In this document: piece by piece, positions 1-6,346 of the stretch
How the letters are laid out: every line of letters begins with the position of its first letter
Position numbering within the stretch: position 1 is the first letter of the stretch
Assembly: GCA_964613235.1 (NCBI GenBank)
Contig: CAZTGM010000070.1
Location: 1 to 6,346 of the forward strand
Direction: 5' to 3'
Length of the DNA: 6,346 bases
Origin: J005 sp964613235
GTDB lineage: Bacteria; Pseudomonadota; Zetaproteobacteria; Mariprofundales; Mariprofundaceae
Position numbers and translations under genes: made by a program
The notes under the pieces: model-generated
Told to the model about the DNA's origin: nothing
Seen by the model: the letters and a program-made list of their open reading frames with translations, nothing else
Database searches by the model: none

Positions 1-938
1 AGCGTACCCTGATCCATGCCTTCCGGACGCTCATGCGCCTGGCGGATCGTCACGGCTGGAAAACCTAACAGTGAACTCTCCTCGGCAATCGTACCACTAT
101 CGGAAATCACACAACGGGCATGCTGCTGCAGGTGGACATAATCGAGAAAACCCATGGCCGTCATAAAACGAATACGCTCATTCACATCGCCATGTGCCAA
201 TGATTCCAGTCGCTTTCGGGTGCGCGGATGTACGGAAAAAATGATTGGCAAATCATAGGTCTCGGCAAGCGCGTTTAATGACTTTAGCAAGGCCGACACA
301 CGCTCGGGCTGATCCACATTCTCCTCGCGGTGTGCACTGATAAGAAAATACCCCTGCTGTTGCAAAGCCAGGCGCTGTAGCACATTGGAAGCGGCAATCT
401 TCGATGCATAATATTCGAGCACTTCCTGCATGCAGGAGCCCGTTTTGATGACCGTTTCCGGCGCAATGCCTTCCGCCAGCAGATAACGGCGCGCATGCTC
501 GGTCAGCGGCATATTGATATCGCTGATATGATCGACAATGCGCCGATTGATTTCTTCTGGCACGCGATCATCAAAACAACGGTTACCGGCCTCCATATGA
601 AACACCGGAATCTTCCTGCGCCTGGCCACAATCGCCGCCATACAACTGTTGGTATCACCATACAACAGTACCGCATCAGGAGCCTCACAAGCCAATACGG
701 CGTCCACCTTTTCAATCACCTGGGCAATCGTCTGCGCGGCTGTTTCCCCTGCCGCATTAAGATAATGATCCGGTGGGCGAATCTCCAGGTCATCGAAAAA
801 TACCCGGTTCAGTTCATCATCATAATTCTGGCCAGTATGTACCAAACAATGATTGAAACAGCGATCCAGCTCGGCAATGACGCGACTCAGCTTGATCAGT
901 TCAGGGCGCGTGCCGACAATGGTCATAACCTTCATCAT
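1..938 (-). CDS. wecB: UDP-N-acetylglucosamine 2-epimerase, non-hydrolysing (WecB/WbjD/FnlC family), 3' end off window
   Basis: This is a cytoplasmic C-2 epimerase acting on a UDP-N-acetylhexosamine. I translated 312 residues before the left edge; the family is usually about 370-380, so roughly 60 C-terminal residues are missing. Seen: the N-terminal GTRPE motif (9-13), GDTNS (94-98), HMEAGNRCFD followed by PEEINRR (114-133), SAHREEN (201-207), HPRTRKR (237-243), and the UDP-binding region with SDSGTIAEES (279-288) and HERPEG (302-307). The acidic and histidine residues D95, E116, E128 and H203 correspond to the catalytic set of E. coli WecB. The HMEAGNRCFD/PEEINR form is that of WbjD/FnlC/CapG-type enzymes acting on 2,6-dideoxy-L-sugars, rather than WecB making ManNAc. 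Inferred role: last step of the pathway, UDP-L-RhaNAc to UDP-L-QuiNAc. The start at 938 overlaps the upstream stop as ATGA and has a GGAGGGGAG site 8 bases before it; ATG at 935 is an alternative giving the usual MKVMTIVGTRPE beginning. Confidence 0.95.
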   Translation of the reverse strand, partial: MMKVMTIVGTRPELIKLSRVIAELDRCFNHCLVHTGQNYDDELNRVFFDDLEIRPPDHYLNAAGETAAQTIAQVIEKVDAVLACEAPDAVLLYGDTNSCMAAIVARRRKIPVFHMEAGNRCFDDRVPEEINRRIVDHISDINMPLTEHARRYLLAEGIAPETVIKTGSCMQEVLEYYASKIAASNVLQRLALQQQGYFLISAHREENVDQPERVSALLKSLNALAETYDLPIIFSVHPRTRKRLESLAHGDVNERIRFMTAMGFLDYVHLQQHARCVISDSGTIAEESSLLGFPAVTIRQAHERPEGMDQGT

Positions 939-1999
939 GCCAACAGCTCCCCTCCCTCCACGCGCAACTCCATACCCGGCAACAGTCGATGTGCCTCCAG
1001 AAGTTGTCGCGTGCCCTCAAGATCCAGCACATTATCCGCCGAACTGAATTCCCGCTGCAACACCCGTGGGCTGTCAAACTCAGCATTTAGTTCGGGCAGC
1101 ATCGAGCGAATCGCGTAATAGTCTCCGCGCCGAATCGCGTGATATGCCTCCTCGTCGGAAACCATGATCTCGTGCATTTTCTCACCTGGCCGGATACCTG
1201 TGACGCGAATTTCAATATCGCGTTCGCCAATCAGGGCTTTGGCAATATTCTCCACAGTCGCCGCCGGCGCATCGGGTACCAAAACTTCTCCGGGCTCGGC
1301 ATAGCGCAAAGCGGCAAACACCGTATCCACAGCCTGCCCAAGGCTAAGTAAAAAGCGCGTCATCTCCGGCACGGTCACCGTCACTGGCCCGCCATGGCGA
1401 ATCTGATCATGAAACAGTGGGATCACCGAACCGCGTGAGGCCAATACATTGCCATAGCGCACACAGATAAAGCGCGTTTGCGGATTGAGAACATTGGCCG
1501 AGGTAAAAATGCGTTCCTGCACGGCTTTGGTCATGCCCATGACATTAACCGGTTTGGCAGCTTTGTCCGTACTGATGCCAATGACGGTTTCCACGGCATA
1601 ACCATTCTCGCGAATGGCCTGTACGATATTCATGGCCCCCATACAGTTGGTCAGCACGGCCTGCTCGGGAAAGTATTCGCAGGTCGGGACCTGTTTCAGT
1701 GCAGCTGCATTGATAACCACATCCGCATCCTTCACCGCCGAACAGACATCGCGGTAATCGCGCACGTCACCAATACGAAACTCAAGCGCCTGGCGAAAAT
1801 TATTGAAAATGACCTCATCGGTACTTACGGTCTTGTGCAAATAGGCCATGCGCATGTCATGCTGTTTGGCCTCATCGCGACTGAGAATGATGACCTTGCG
1901 TGGCGTACCCAGTTCACCCGATAATAATCGCCGTACCAGCACCTTGCCCATGGAGCCTGTACCACCGGTCACCAATATCGCTTTATCCTGTAGAATCAT
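935..1999 (-). CDS. UDP-GlcNAc 4,6-dehydratase/5-epimerase (Polysacc_synt_2; CapE/WbjB/FnlA-like)
   Basis: This extended SDR enzyme of 354 residues carries out the first committed step from UDP-GlcNAc: C-4 oxidation, C-6 dehydration and C-5 (and C-3) epimerisation to a UDP-4-keto-6-deoxy-L-HexNAc. Seen: the Rossmann glycine motif GGTGSMG (12-18), the GDVRD acidic motif (77-81), NAAALKQVP (97-105), STDKA (143-147), and VMGMTK (153-158) in which Met154 occupies the usual SDR Tyr position and Lys158 is kept. RYGNV (181-185) and GIRPGEKMHE (268-277) are further marks of the PF02719 family. The length fits the soluble WbjB/CapE branch (about 340-350); there is no membrane region as in WbpM/PglF. 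The start at 1999 overlaps the reductase stop by 4 bases (ATGA) and has AGGAG 8 bases upstream. A start at 2050 would add 17 residues before the Rossmann fold and has no support. Homologues are named wbjB, fnlA, qnlA, wbvB and capE. Confidence 0.95.
   Translation of the reverse strand: MILQDKAILVTGGTGSMGKVLVRRLLSGELGTPRKVIILSRDEAKQHDMRMAYLHKTVSTDEVIFNNFRQALEFRIGDVRDYRDVCSAVKDADVVINAAALKQVPTCEYFPEQAVLTNCMGAMNIVQAIRENGYAVETVIGISTDKAAKPVNVMGMTKAVQERIFTSANVLNPQTRFICVRYGNVLASRGSVIPLFHDQIRHGGPVTVTVPEMTRFLLSLGQAVDTVFAALRYAEPGEVLVPDAPAATVENIAKALIGERDIEIRVTGIRPGEKMHEIMVSDEEAYHAIRRGDYYAIRSMLPELNAEFDSPRVLQREFSSADNVLDLEGTRQLLEAHRLLPGMELRVEGGELLA
947..955 (-). promoter_or_regulatory. Ribosome binding site of the 2-epimerase gene
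   Basis: GGAGGGGAG reads on the minus strand and ends 8 bases before ATG at 938 (11 before ATG at 935). It lies inside the last codons of the dehydratase gene (Gly-Gly-Glu). It supports the start at 938, which overlaps the stop of that gene. Confidence 0.75.
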
Positions 2000-2865
2000 G
2001 AAGCTCGCTCCTGAATTTGCGCGGCCAGATCCGCCAGCATCGTATCCCATGATGGCGACTGATAGCCTGTCCGCGCTTCAAATCTTGACGCATCCAGACT
2101 GCGGTCGCACGCAAAATCATCATAAGGTACCACATCAATATCCTGGCGACCCAATAGTACAGCCAGTTTTTGCAGCAAATCGTATTTGCTGATTGGCTGA
2201 CTGGCCACATGCCAAAGGCCGGACAAGTCCGGGTGTTGCAACAAAACACGCTCGATAATGCGCGCCATCTCCAGCGTCGTAAACCCACTGTAGATGGCGC
2301 GTGTAAACCCTTTCACCGTACCTCTCTGCGCCAGGAACCACTCAATTAGACTGCGCTTCCTGGCCAGCTCCAGGCCAATGATCGATGTACGCAACGTCAC
2401 GGCATGCGCATCATGCACCTCGCCGAGCAATTTGCTGCGGCCATAAAGATCACGGGCGTCTTCCAGCTCATCCTCCCGATACATGCCCTTCTTGCCTGAA
2501 AACACGCAATCGGTACTCAGATGCACCAGCCGCGCACCGATATCCGTACAAAGAACACTCAGCCGATGCGGTAAAAGCGTATTGATCTCAATGCAGGCAA
2601 TCGCATCATGTGCCTCATCACGCTGCTTGATGATACCCACGGCATTGACAACAGCCTCAGGACGAAATTGCCGCAGCAACCTGCCAACCCTGTCGATATC
2701 CCGCACGTCTACATGATCGATGCTGTTTGCTTCCGAGAACAACCCATAGGCTGCATAGTGCGACAGTGGCCCGCGCAAGCTCACCATCACCTCATGACGA
2801 TCCTGCCATGCTTGCAGTAATTGATGGCCCAGCATGCCATCACCACCCAAAATCAAGATTCGCAC
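1996..2865 (-). CDS. RmlD-like sugar-nucleotide reductase (SDR; WbvR/QnlB type)
   Basis: This cytoplasmic NAD(P)H-dependent reductase has 289 residues. By context it reduces the C-4 ketone of the UDP-4-keto-6-deoxy-L-HexNAc made by the following gene. Seen: the nucleotide-binding motif GGDGMLG (7-13), VVNAVGIIKQ (72-81), LSTDCVFSG (116-124), the SDR pair Tyr141/Lys145 in DLYGRSK, HVASQPISKYDLL (219-231), and an RmlD-like tail with LDASRF and TGYQSPSW (257-273). The length and motifs match RmlD and its L-QuiNAc-pathway relatives. WbjC/CapF/FnlB are about 370 residues with a C-terminal cupin domain, which is absent here. Inferred product: UDP-L-RhaNAc, then UDP-L-QuiNAc after the 2-epimerase. 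The start is GTG at 2865; the next in-frame Met (residue 11) lies inside the glycine motif, so the GTG is needed. It overlaps the upstream glycosyltransferase by 13 bases. A plain dTDP-L-rhamnose role is less likely because no rmlA, rmlB or rmlC is nearby. Confidence 0.92.
   Translation of the reverse strand: MRILILGGDGMLGHQLLQAWQDRHEVMVSLRGPLSHYAAYGLFSEANSIDHVDVRDIDRVGRLLRQFRPEAVVNAVGIIKQRDEAHDAIACIEINTLLPHRLSVLCTDIGARLVHLSTDCVFSGKKGMYREDELEDARDLYGRSKLLGEVHDAHAVTLRTSIIGLELARKRSLIEWFLAQRGTVKGFTRAIYSGFTTLEMARIIERVLLQHPDLSGLWHVASQPISKYDLLQKLAVLLGRQDIDVVPYDDFACDRSLDASRFEARTGYQSPSWDTMLADLAAQIQERAS
2008..2012 (-). promoter_or_regulatory. Ribosome binding site of the dehydratase gene
   Basis: AGGAG lies on the minus strand 8 bases before ATG at 1999, inside the last codons of the reductase gene (Gln-Glu-Arg-Ala-Ser-stop). 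Its spacing decides the start at 1999 over the longer option at 2050. Confidence 0.8.
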
Positions 2866-4094
2866 ACGCCCTCCTCTACCACTTCACGCATCCACTGCTC
2901 CAGCCTGTCAATCAGCATAACCCGCTCGAAATGCCTGTCATAATAGGCGCGTCCACGTATGCCCATGACCTGTCGCTGTGCTGCCGGCAAACGATAAAGT
3001 TGCATGACTGCCTCGGCCAGCGCCTTGCCATCTTCAGCCGCTACGGTAAATCCGCAACCAGCCTCATTCACCACGCGAGCACCCTCGCCATTGAGCGCAG
3101 CAAGCACAGGTTTACCGCAAGCCATGTATGACTGCACCTTGCTGGGGATCGTTTGCGCAAATACGGGCTCATCTTTCAACGTCACCAGAAGTGCATCGGC
3201 ATACGCAAAAAAATGCGGCATCGTTTCAGCAGCATAACGCCCGGGGAGTGTCATGCAATCACCCAGACCCAGTTGCTCGATCTTCTCTCGCATCCATGCC
3301 TGGCGACGCCCGTCACCAATGATAATCCATTGAATGACGGTTTCATGCTTCAGACGGAAAGCTGCATCAATTATCGTTTCCAGCGACTGCGCTTCGCCCA
3401 GGTTACCGGCAAACATGATACGAAATCCCTGCGGCAGCTCCATATCCGGCAATTCCGCCTGTGCCGGCGTTAACGGATTATAAAAGGATTCCGCCCAGTT
3501 GGGAAAGAAAACGGTTCGGCTACGATCCGCCCCGGCGGCAACTGCCGGCTTGATGAAAGATTGCGACTGCACCAGCACGCGATCACAATGGTGATAAATC
3601 CAGCGTACCATGCGCCCGACTGCTTTCAGAACCGCCGGCGAATGTACGGCCCCTGCCGCCGTCAGGCTTTCCGGCCACAAATCCTGCACCCAGAACAGCA
3701 TCGGCGCCCGTTTCAGGTGCCGCATGACGATGGCGGGGATACCGACCGTAAATGGCGACGGTTCATAGACAAATATGGCATCAAACCGCTTGCCTCTGAA
3801 ATACCAAGGTGCCAACAACGCTCCGAACACGGCAAAAGAAAGATAATTCAGTGCCAGTTGCCAGCCACGACCTTCACGACGTACGAACATCGGCGTACGA
3901 TAAACCGGTACCCCATACATATCGTCATGCCGTTTCTGCCACCAGTGATAGCCTTCAAACAACTTCCCGCCCGGATAGTTGGGCATGCCCGTCAGCACCA
4001 ATACCTCATGCCCGCGCTGTTGCAACTCGCGTACCAGGTCATTGATACGAAACTGCTCCGGCCAGAAATAGTGGCTGACCACAAGAATATTCAT
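2853..4094 (-). CDS. wbuB: GT4-family glycosyltransferase, WbuB-like
   Basis: This predicted retaining GT-B glycosyltransferase of 413 residues would add a nucleotide-activated sugar to the growing lipid-linked repeat unit on the cytoplasmic face of the membrane. Seen: an N-terminal acceptor domain opening with a glycogen-synthase-like strand and HYFWPEQFRINDLV (8-21), TGMPNYPGG (35-43) and FWVQDLWPESL (134-144). A C-terminal GT1/GT4 donor domain follows, with FAGNLGEAQSLE (228-239), IGDGRR (259-264), PSKVQSYMACGKPVLA (317-332) and the conserved Glu/Gly region GEGARVVNEAGCGF (336-349). A hydrophobic stretch at about 82-98 may help membrane association. These features are those of WbuB, which transfers L-FucNAc in E. 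coli O26 and is also found with L-QuiNAc gene sets. Its position directly before the L-sugar genes supports that it uses the UDP-2-acetamido-2,6-dideoxy-L-hexose; this donor is inferred. The start at 4094 overlaps the upstream stop as ATGA; its ribosome site (GAGTGA) is weak, so it probably depends on coupling. Confidence 0.9.
   Translation of the reverse strand: MNILVVSHYFWPEQFRINDLVRELQQRGHEVLVLTGMPNYPGGKLFEGYHWWQKRHDDMYGVPVYRTPMFVRREGRGWQLALNYLSFAVFGALLAPWYFRGKRFDAIFVYEPSPFTVGIPAIVMRHLKRAPMLFWVQDLWPESLTAAGAVHSPAVLKAVGRMVRWIYHHCDRVLVQSQSFIKPAVAAGADRSRTVFFPNWAESFYNPLTPAQAELPDMELPQGFRIMFAGNLGEAQSLETIIDAAFRLKHETVIQWIIIGDGRRQAWMREKIEQLGLGDCMTLPGRYAAETMPHFFAYADALLVTLKDEPVFAQTIPSKVQSYMACGKPVLAALNGEGARVVNEAGCGFTVAAEDGKALAEAVMQLYRLPAAQRQVMGIRGRAYYDRHFERVMLIDRLEQWMREVVEEGVCES
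2870..2877 (-). promoter_or_regulatory. Ribosome binding site of the reductase gene
   Basis: AGAGGAGG on the minus strand ends 4 bases before GTG at 2865, a short but workable spacing. It is encoded within the Glu-Glu-Gly codons near the end of the WbuB-like gene. The strong match to the anti-Shine-Dalgarno sequence may make up for the GTG start. Confidence 0.7.
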
Positions 4095-5311
4095 GCGGAA
4101 TCACTCTGGTTAAGCAGGTCACGGTAAATCTTCAGTACCCGCTCTGCATTTTTACCGATGTCAAAATTCTGTTCTGCCAAGGTCAGTGCAGCCCTCCCCA
4201 TACGGGAAATTTCTGTCGGGTGACGATAAAACCAGGCAATAGCATCGAACAGTGCCCCCGCATCCTTTTCACGAATCATCAGGCCCGTCTCTTGGTGACG
4301 AATGGTATCATCCGACAGCTGTGACATTGCCACAATGGATGGTACCCCCGCCAGAGCCGCTTCGATAACAGGCCTGCCAACGGCATTCAAATGCGACGGA
4401 AAACAAAGCACATCCGCCTGCCGATAAACCGCATCGATTTCGAGCATAAATCCCCTGAATTCGATAATATCTTCCAATCCGTGCCGTTCAATAAAGTCCG
4501 TACACCAGCCCGGCACATCAAAGGAAAAGCCAAAATGCTGCAGCAATGCCGCCCGCATACTCCGGTGCTGCCTGGGGGTCTCGCCGACCACAATAAACTT
4601 CACATTTAATCCGGCTTCCCTGCAAAGCCGGGCTGCCTGCACAAACTCCAGTATCCCCTTCATCACCAGCAAGCCACCGACAAAACATACATACATCGGA
4701 CGCGTTGAAAATACATTATCGGCATACGATTTGACTTCGGTTCTGCAACCCTCGCAGCTAAATCCATTATGCACGACGTCGACTGCCAACTCCTGCGGCA
4801 GCGAATTACGCACTGTGGAATCAATGGCGATGCGGACATCACTCCGTTTCAGTAACCAGATGATCCATTTGCGACGAAGTTTCCCATACTGCGTTTGCTG
4901 CACTGAACGCACATGCACAATGACCGGAACCCTGAACAGCCAGCCAGCGAGAAGGATGGAGGGCACATTGGTCACCTCATTGATATGGATCAGATCAATC
5001 TCAGGCCACTGTTTACGGGCTTTCAGCATCGCCAAAACAGTGAATGGCAACCAGGCCAGTTCCCTGAGCAACAGCAGCCAGCGCACCCCCCGATAATATC
5101 CAAAACGAGTATGATCAAACTGCGAAAGCCCAATCGTTTCCATCACCTCGAACTCATACTGCCGAAAAATAGCCGGCACCTTGCCATGCTGGGTGATCAG
5201 ATACGGCTTTACCGCTCCCTTCGGAAAAGCACGCACCATTTCCAGCAGACTTCTTGAAGCACCACCGAACACACCACTATGATGGACATAAAGTACCGAA
5301 AGACTCTTCAC
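4091..5311 (-). CDS. GT4-family glycosyltransferase, donor unknown
   Basis: This predicted GT-B glycosyltransferase has 406 residues. Seen: the N-terminal sequence YVHHSGVFGGASRSLLEM (8-25), whose glycine-rich loop is typical of GT4 acceptor domains, and a hydrophobic helix at about 78-95 that may lie on the membrane. IHINEV (108-113), VPVIVHVRS (128-136) and VVHNGF (179-184) follow. The C-terminal Glycos_transf_1 domain has FVGGLLVMKGI (210-220), VVGETP (241-246) and FPSHLNAVGRPVIEAALAGVPSIVA (304-328, given in part as the donor-binding loop). In the usual EX7E motif of this superfamily, the second Glu (E317) is present but the first position is Asn309. The start is GTG at 5311; the next Met is residue 25, past the first strand and loop, so GTG is preferred. 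It begins 12 bases after the amidotransferase stop, with only a weak AGG-type site. The sugar donor and linkage cannot be told from the sequence. Confidence 0.9.
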   Translation of the reverse strand: MKSLSVLYVHHSGVFGGASRSLLEMVRAFPKGAVKPYLITQHGKVPAIFRQYEFEVMETIGLSQFDHTRFGYYRGVRWLLLLRELAWLPFTVLAMLKARKQWPEIDLIHINEVTNVPSILLAGWLFRVPVIVHVRSVQQTQYGKLRRKWIIWLLKRSDVRIAIDSTVRNSLPQELAVDVVHNGFSCEGCRTEVKSYADNVFSTRPMYVCFVGGLLVMKGILEFVQAARLCREAGLNVKFIVVGETPRQHRSMRAALLQHFGFSFDVPGWCTDFIERHGLEDIIEFRGFMLEIDAVYRQADVLCFPSHLNAVGRPVIEAALAGVPSIVAMSQLSDDTIRHQETGLMIREKDAGALFDAIAWFYRHPTEISRMGRAALTLAEQNFDIGKNAERVLKIYRDLLNQSDSA

Positions 5312-5323
5312 GATCGATTCTGC

Positions 5324-6346
5324 CTACTCGAATTCCACATCGAACATCTCCGACCAGCGCAAAAAATTAAGCCAGCGCCAGACCCTGAAATCAAACGACA
5401 CCGCTCCAGTCATCACGCGCTGCCATTCCCGTGCCATACCGTCTGCATCCAGCAGTGGAATATCATGCGCATCTTTCAGCACCTGCTCCACCCAAGGCGA
5501 TAGCAACTTCAGCCATGCCTTCTCGGGTGTTGCAAAACCTATCTTGTCACGGCGATCGAGAATTACATCCGGCACAATGCCACGCATGGCGGCCCGAAAA
5601 ATCGACTTGCTCTCCCCTTGCGGACTAATCAGATATTCATCGGGCAACTGCAACAGAAAATCTGCCATATCAACAGTCAGAAACGGGACACGACTTTCGA
5701 TGGAATGGGCCATGGAATTTCGATCTTCATAGCGCAGCAAGGAAGGAAGGCCACGACTGGTAATGCTGCGAATCATTTCACTGTGCAACAAGCTGCTGTT
5801 TTCCACCAGGTCAGCAACCGGCCGCATAACCACAGCGCGCTGCAGGAACCAATCTGTATTCAGCCATGCAGGTGTCAAATCCCTGCCGACCAGTTTATAG
5901 CCCAGCGGAATCAATGCCTGCGGCAGAAAATATTGCATTGTGCGATTCAGTACAAAGCCTGCACCGCGCTGTGGCCAGTCATTGGCATGTCGCAGATATT
6001 TCACAGCCTGCATCAACCTTCCCTTGCACAACAAACCAGCCAGTCGCGCACCATGATAGCCGGCGTAACCAGCCATCAACTCATCCGCGCCCTGACCATC
6101 CAGCATAACCTTGATGCCTGTTTCATGTGCCATTTTAAAGACCCTGAACTGGGCATAAATACTGGTGCTGCCAAATGGCTCACACTGCACACGAATCAGA
6201 TCGTCAAGATCGGCCACCAACGCCGCAGCCCGGGGAGTCACTTTATGAACATGGCAATGCGCATGCGATGCGACGACATCGACCCATCGCTCTTCAGAAA
6301 GTTCCTGTTCATCGGCAATAAAGCTGAAGGTATGCAAATCGGCGTC
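5324..6346 (-). CDS. asnB: Asparagine synthetase-like glutamine amidotransferase, 5' end off window
   Basis: This is the C-terminal part (340 residues) of an AsnB-family enzyme, which activates a carboxylate as an acyl-AMP and amidates it with ammonia from glutamine. Seen, numbering from the window edge: the HTFSF strand that follows the P-loop (5-9), EPFGSTSIYAQFRVFKMA (56-73), the pyrophosphate-binding loop DGQGADELMAGY (83-94), RYEDRNSMAHSIESRVPFL (205-223), KSIFR (247-251) and RRDKIGFATPEKAWL (265-279). The N-terminal glutaminase domain with Cys2 and the SGGLDSS P-loop must lie beyond the right edge; full-length relatives have about 550-650 residues. No start codon is visible. Within polysaccharide clusters such proteins (for example WbpS of P. 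aeruginosa O6) are thought to amidate uronic acid residues, so a role in sugar amidation is inferred here over free asparagine synthesis. The gene appears to be the first of the visible operon and ends with TAG. Confidence 0.92.
   Translation of the reverse strand, partial: DADLHTFSFIADEQELSEERWVDVVASHAHCHVHKVTPRAAALVADLDDLIRVQCEPFGSTSIYAQFRVFKMAHETGIKVMLDGQGADELMAGYAGYHGARLAGLLCKGRLMQAVKYLRHANDWPQRGAGFVLNRTMQYFLPQALIPLGYKLVGRDLTPAWLNTDWFLQRAVVMRPVADLVENSSLLHSEMIRSITSRGLPSLLRYEDRNSMAHSIESRVPFLTVDMADFLLQLPDEYLISPQGESKSIFRAAMRGIVPDVILDRRDKIGFATPEKAWLKLLSPWVEQVLKDAHDIPLLDADGMAREWQRVMTGAVSFDFRVWRWLNFLRWSEMFDVEFE

Noticed and set aside
495..1118. A 207-codon open frame on the plus strand
   Set aside because: It lies wholly opposite the 2-epimerase and the dehydratase, both of which show strong family motifs; its translation has no recognisable domain.
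2000..2050. Longer start for the dehydratase at 2050
   Set aside because: It would add 17 residues before the Rossmann fold and overlap the reductase by 55 bases, while ATG at 1999 has a well-spaced AGGAG.
3207..3213. Run of seven A inside the WbuB-like gene as a possible phase-variation site
   Set aside because: Seven is short for slippage-based switching, the frame is intact, and the run simply encodes Phe-Phe.
3561..4127. A 188-codon open frame on the plus strand
   Set aside because: It is antisense to the WbuB-like gene and rich in His, Arg, Gln and Pro as expected for a shadow frame.
5312..5323. Possible promoter or terminator between the amidotransferase and the next glycosyltransferase
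   Set aside because: The 12-base gap has no room for a promoter and shows no hairpin with a T-run; it is the longest non-coding stretch in the window.
6335..6337. TTG as a start codon for the amidotransferase
   Set aside because: The frame stays open to the window edge, and the next residues (HTFSF) follow the P-loop in AsnB proteins, so the gene continues outside the window.

Overview
The window is a stretch of a surface-polysaccharide (O-antigen, capsule or exopolysaccharide) biosynthesis cluster. All six genes lie on the minus strand, so transcription runs from the right edge to the left edge. The base composition looks moderate (about 50-55% GC in the rows I counted by eye). Gene content and strong GGAG-type ribosome binding sites fit a Gram-negative bacterium, most likely a gamma- or betaproteobacterium. 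I cannot name a genus.

In transcription order the genes are: (1) a glutamine-dependent asparagine synthetase-like amidotransferase, cut by the right edge so only its C-terminal 340 residues are seen; (2) a GT4-type glycosyltransferase; (3) a second GT4-type glycosyltransferase resembling WbuB, the L-FucNAc transferase of E. coli O26; (4) an RmlD-like NAD(P)-dependent sugar-nucleotide reductase; (5) a Polysacc_synt_2 (FlaA1/CapE/WbjB-type) UDP-GlcNAc 4,6-dehydratase/5-epimerase; (6) a non-hydrolysing UDP-GlcNAc 2-epimerase (WecB/WbjD/FnlC type), cut by the left edge after 312 residues.

Genes 4-6 form a complete three-enzyme set that converts UDP-GlcNAc to a UDP-2-acetamido-2,6-dideoxy-L-hexose. 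The reductase is a short RmlD-like SDR. It is not the longer WbjC/CapF/FnlB enzyme with a cupin tail. The set therefore looks like the WbvB-WbvR-WbvD / QnlA-B-C system, which goes through UDP-L-RhaNAc to UDP-L-QuiNAc, rather than the UDP-L-FucNAc system. The WbuB-like transferase next to it is the natural candidate to use this sugar. The amidotransferase suggests that another sugar of the repeat unit may carry an amide, for example a uronamide.

The genes are packed with no room for promoters or terminators. Three junctions are 4-base ATGA overlaps, one is a 13-base overlap and one is a 12-base gap. This indicates a single operon with translational coupling. No RNA gene, mobile element, CRISPR array or notable repeat is visible. 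No flippase, polymerase or initiating transferase lies in the window. The content is of a known kind; the points of interest are the inferred sugar, the amidotransferase, the gene order and an altered glycosyltransferase motif.
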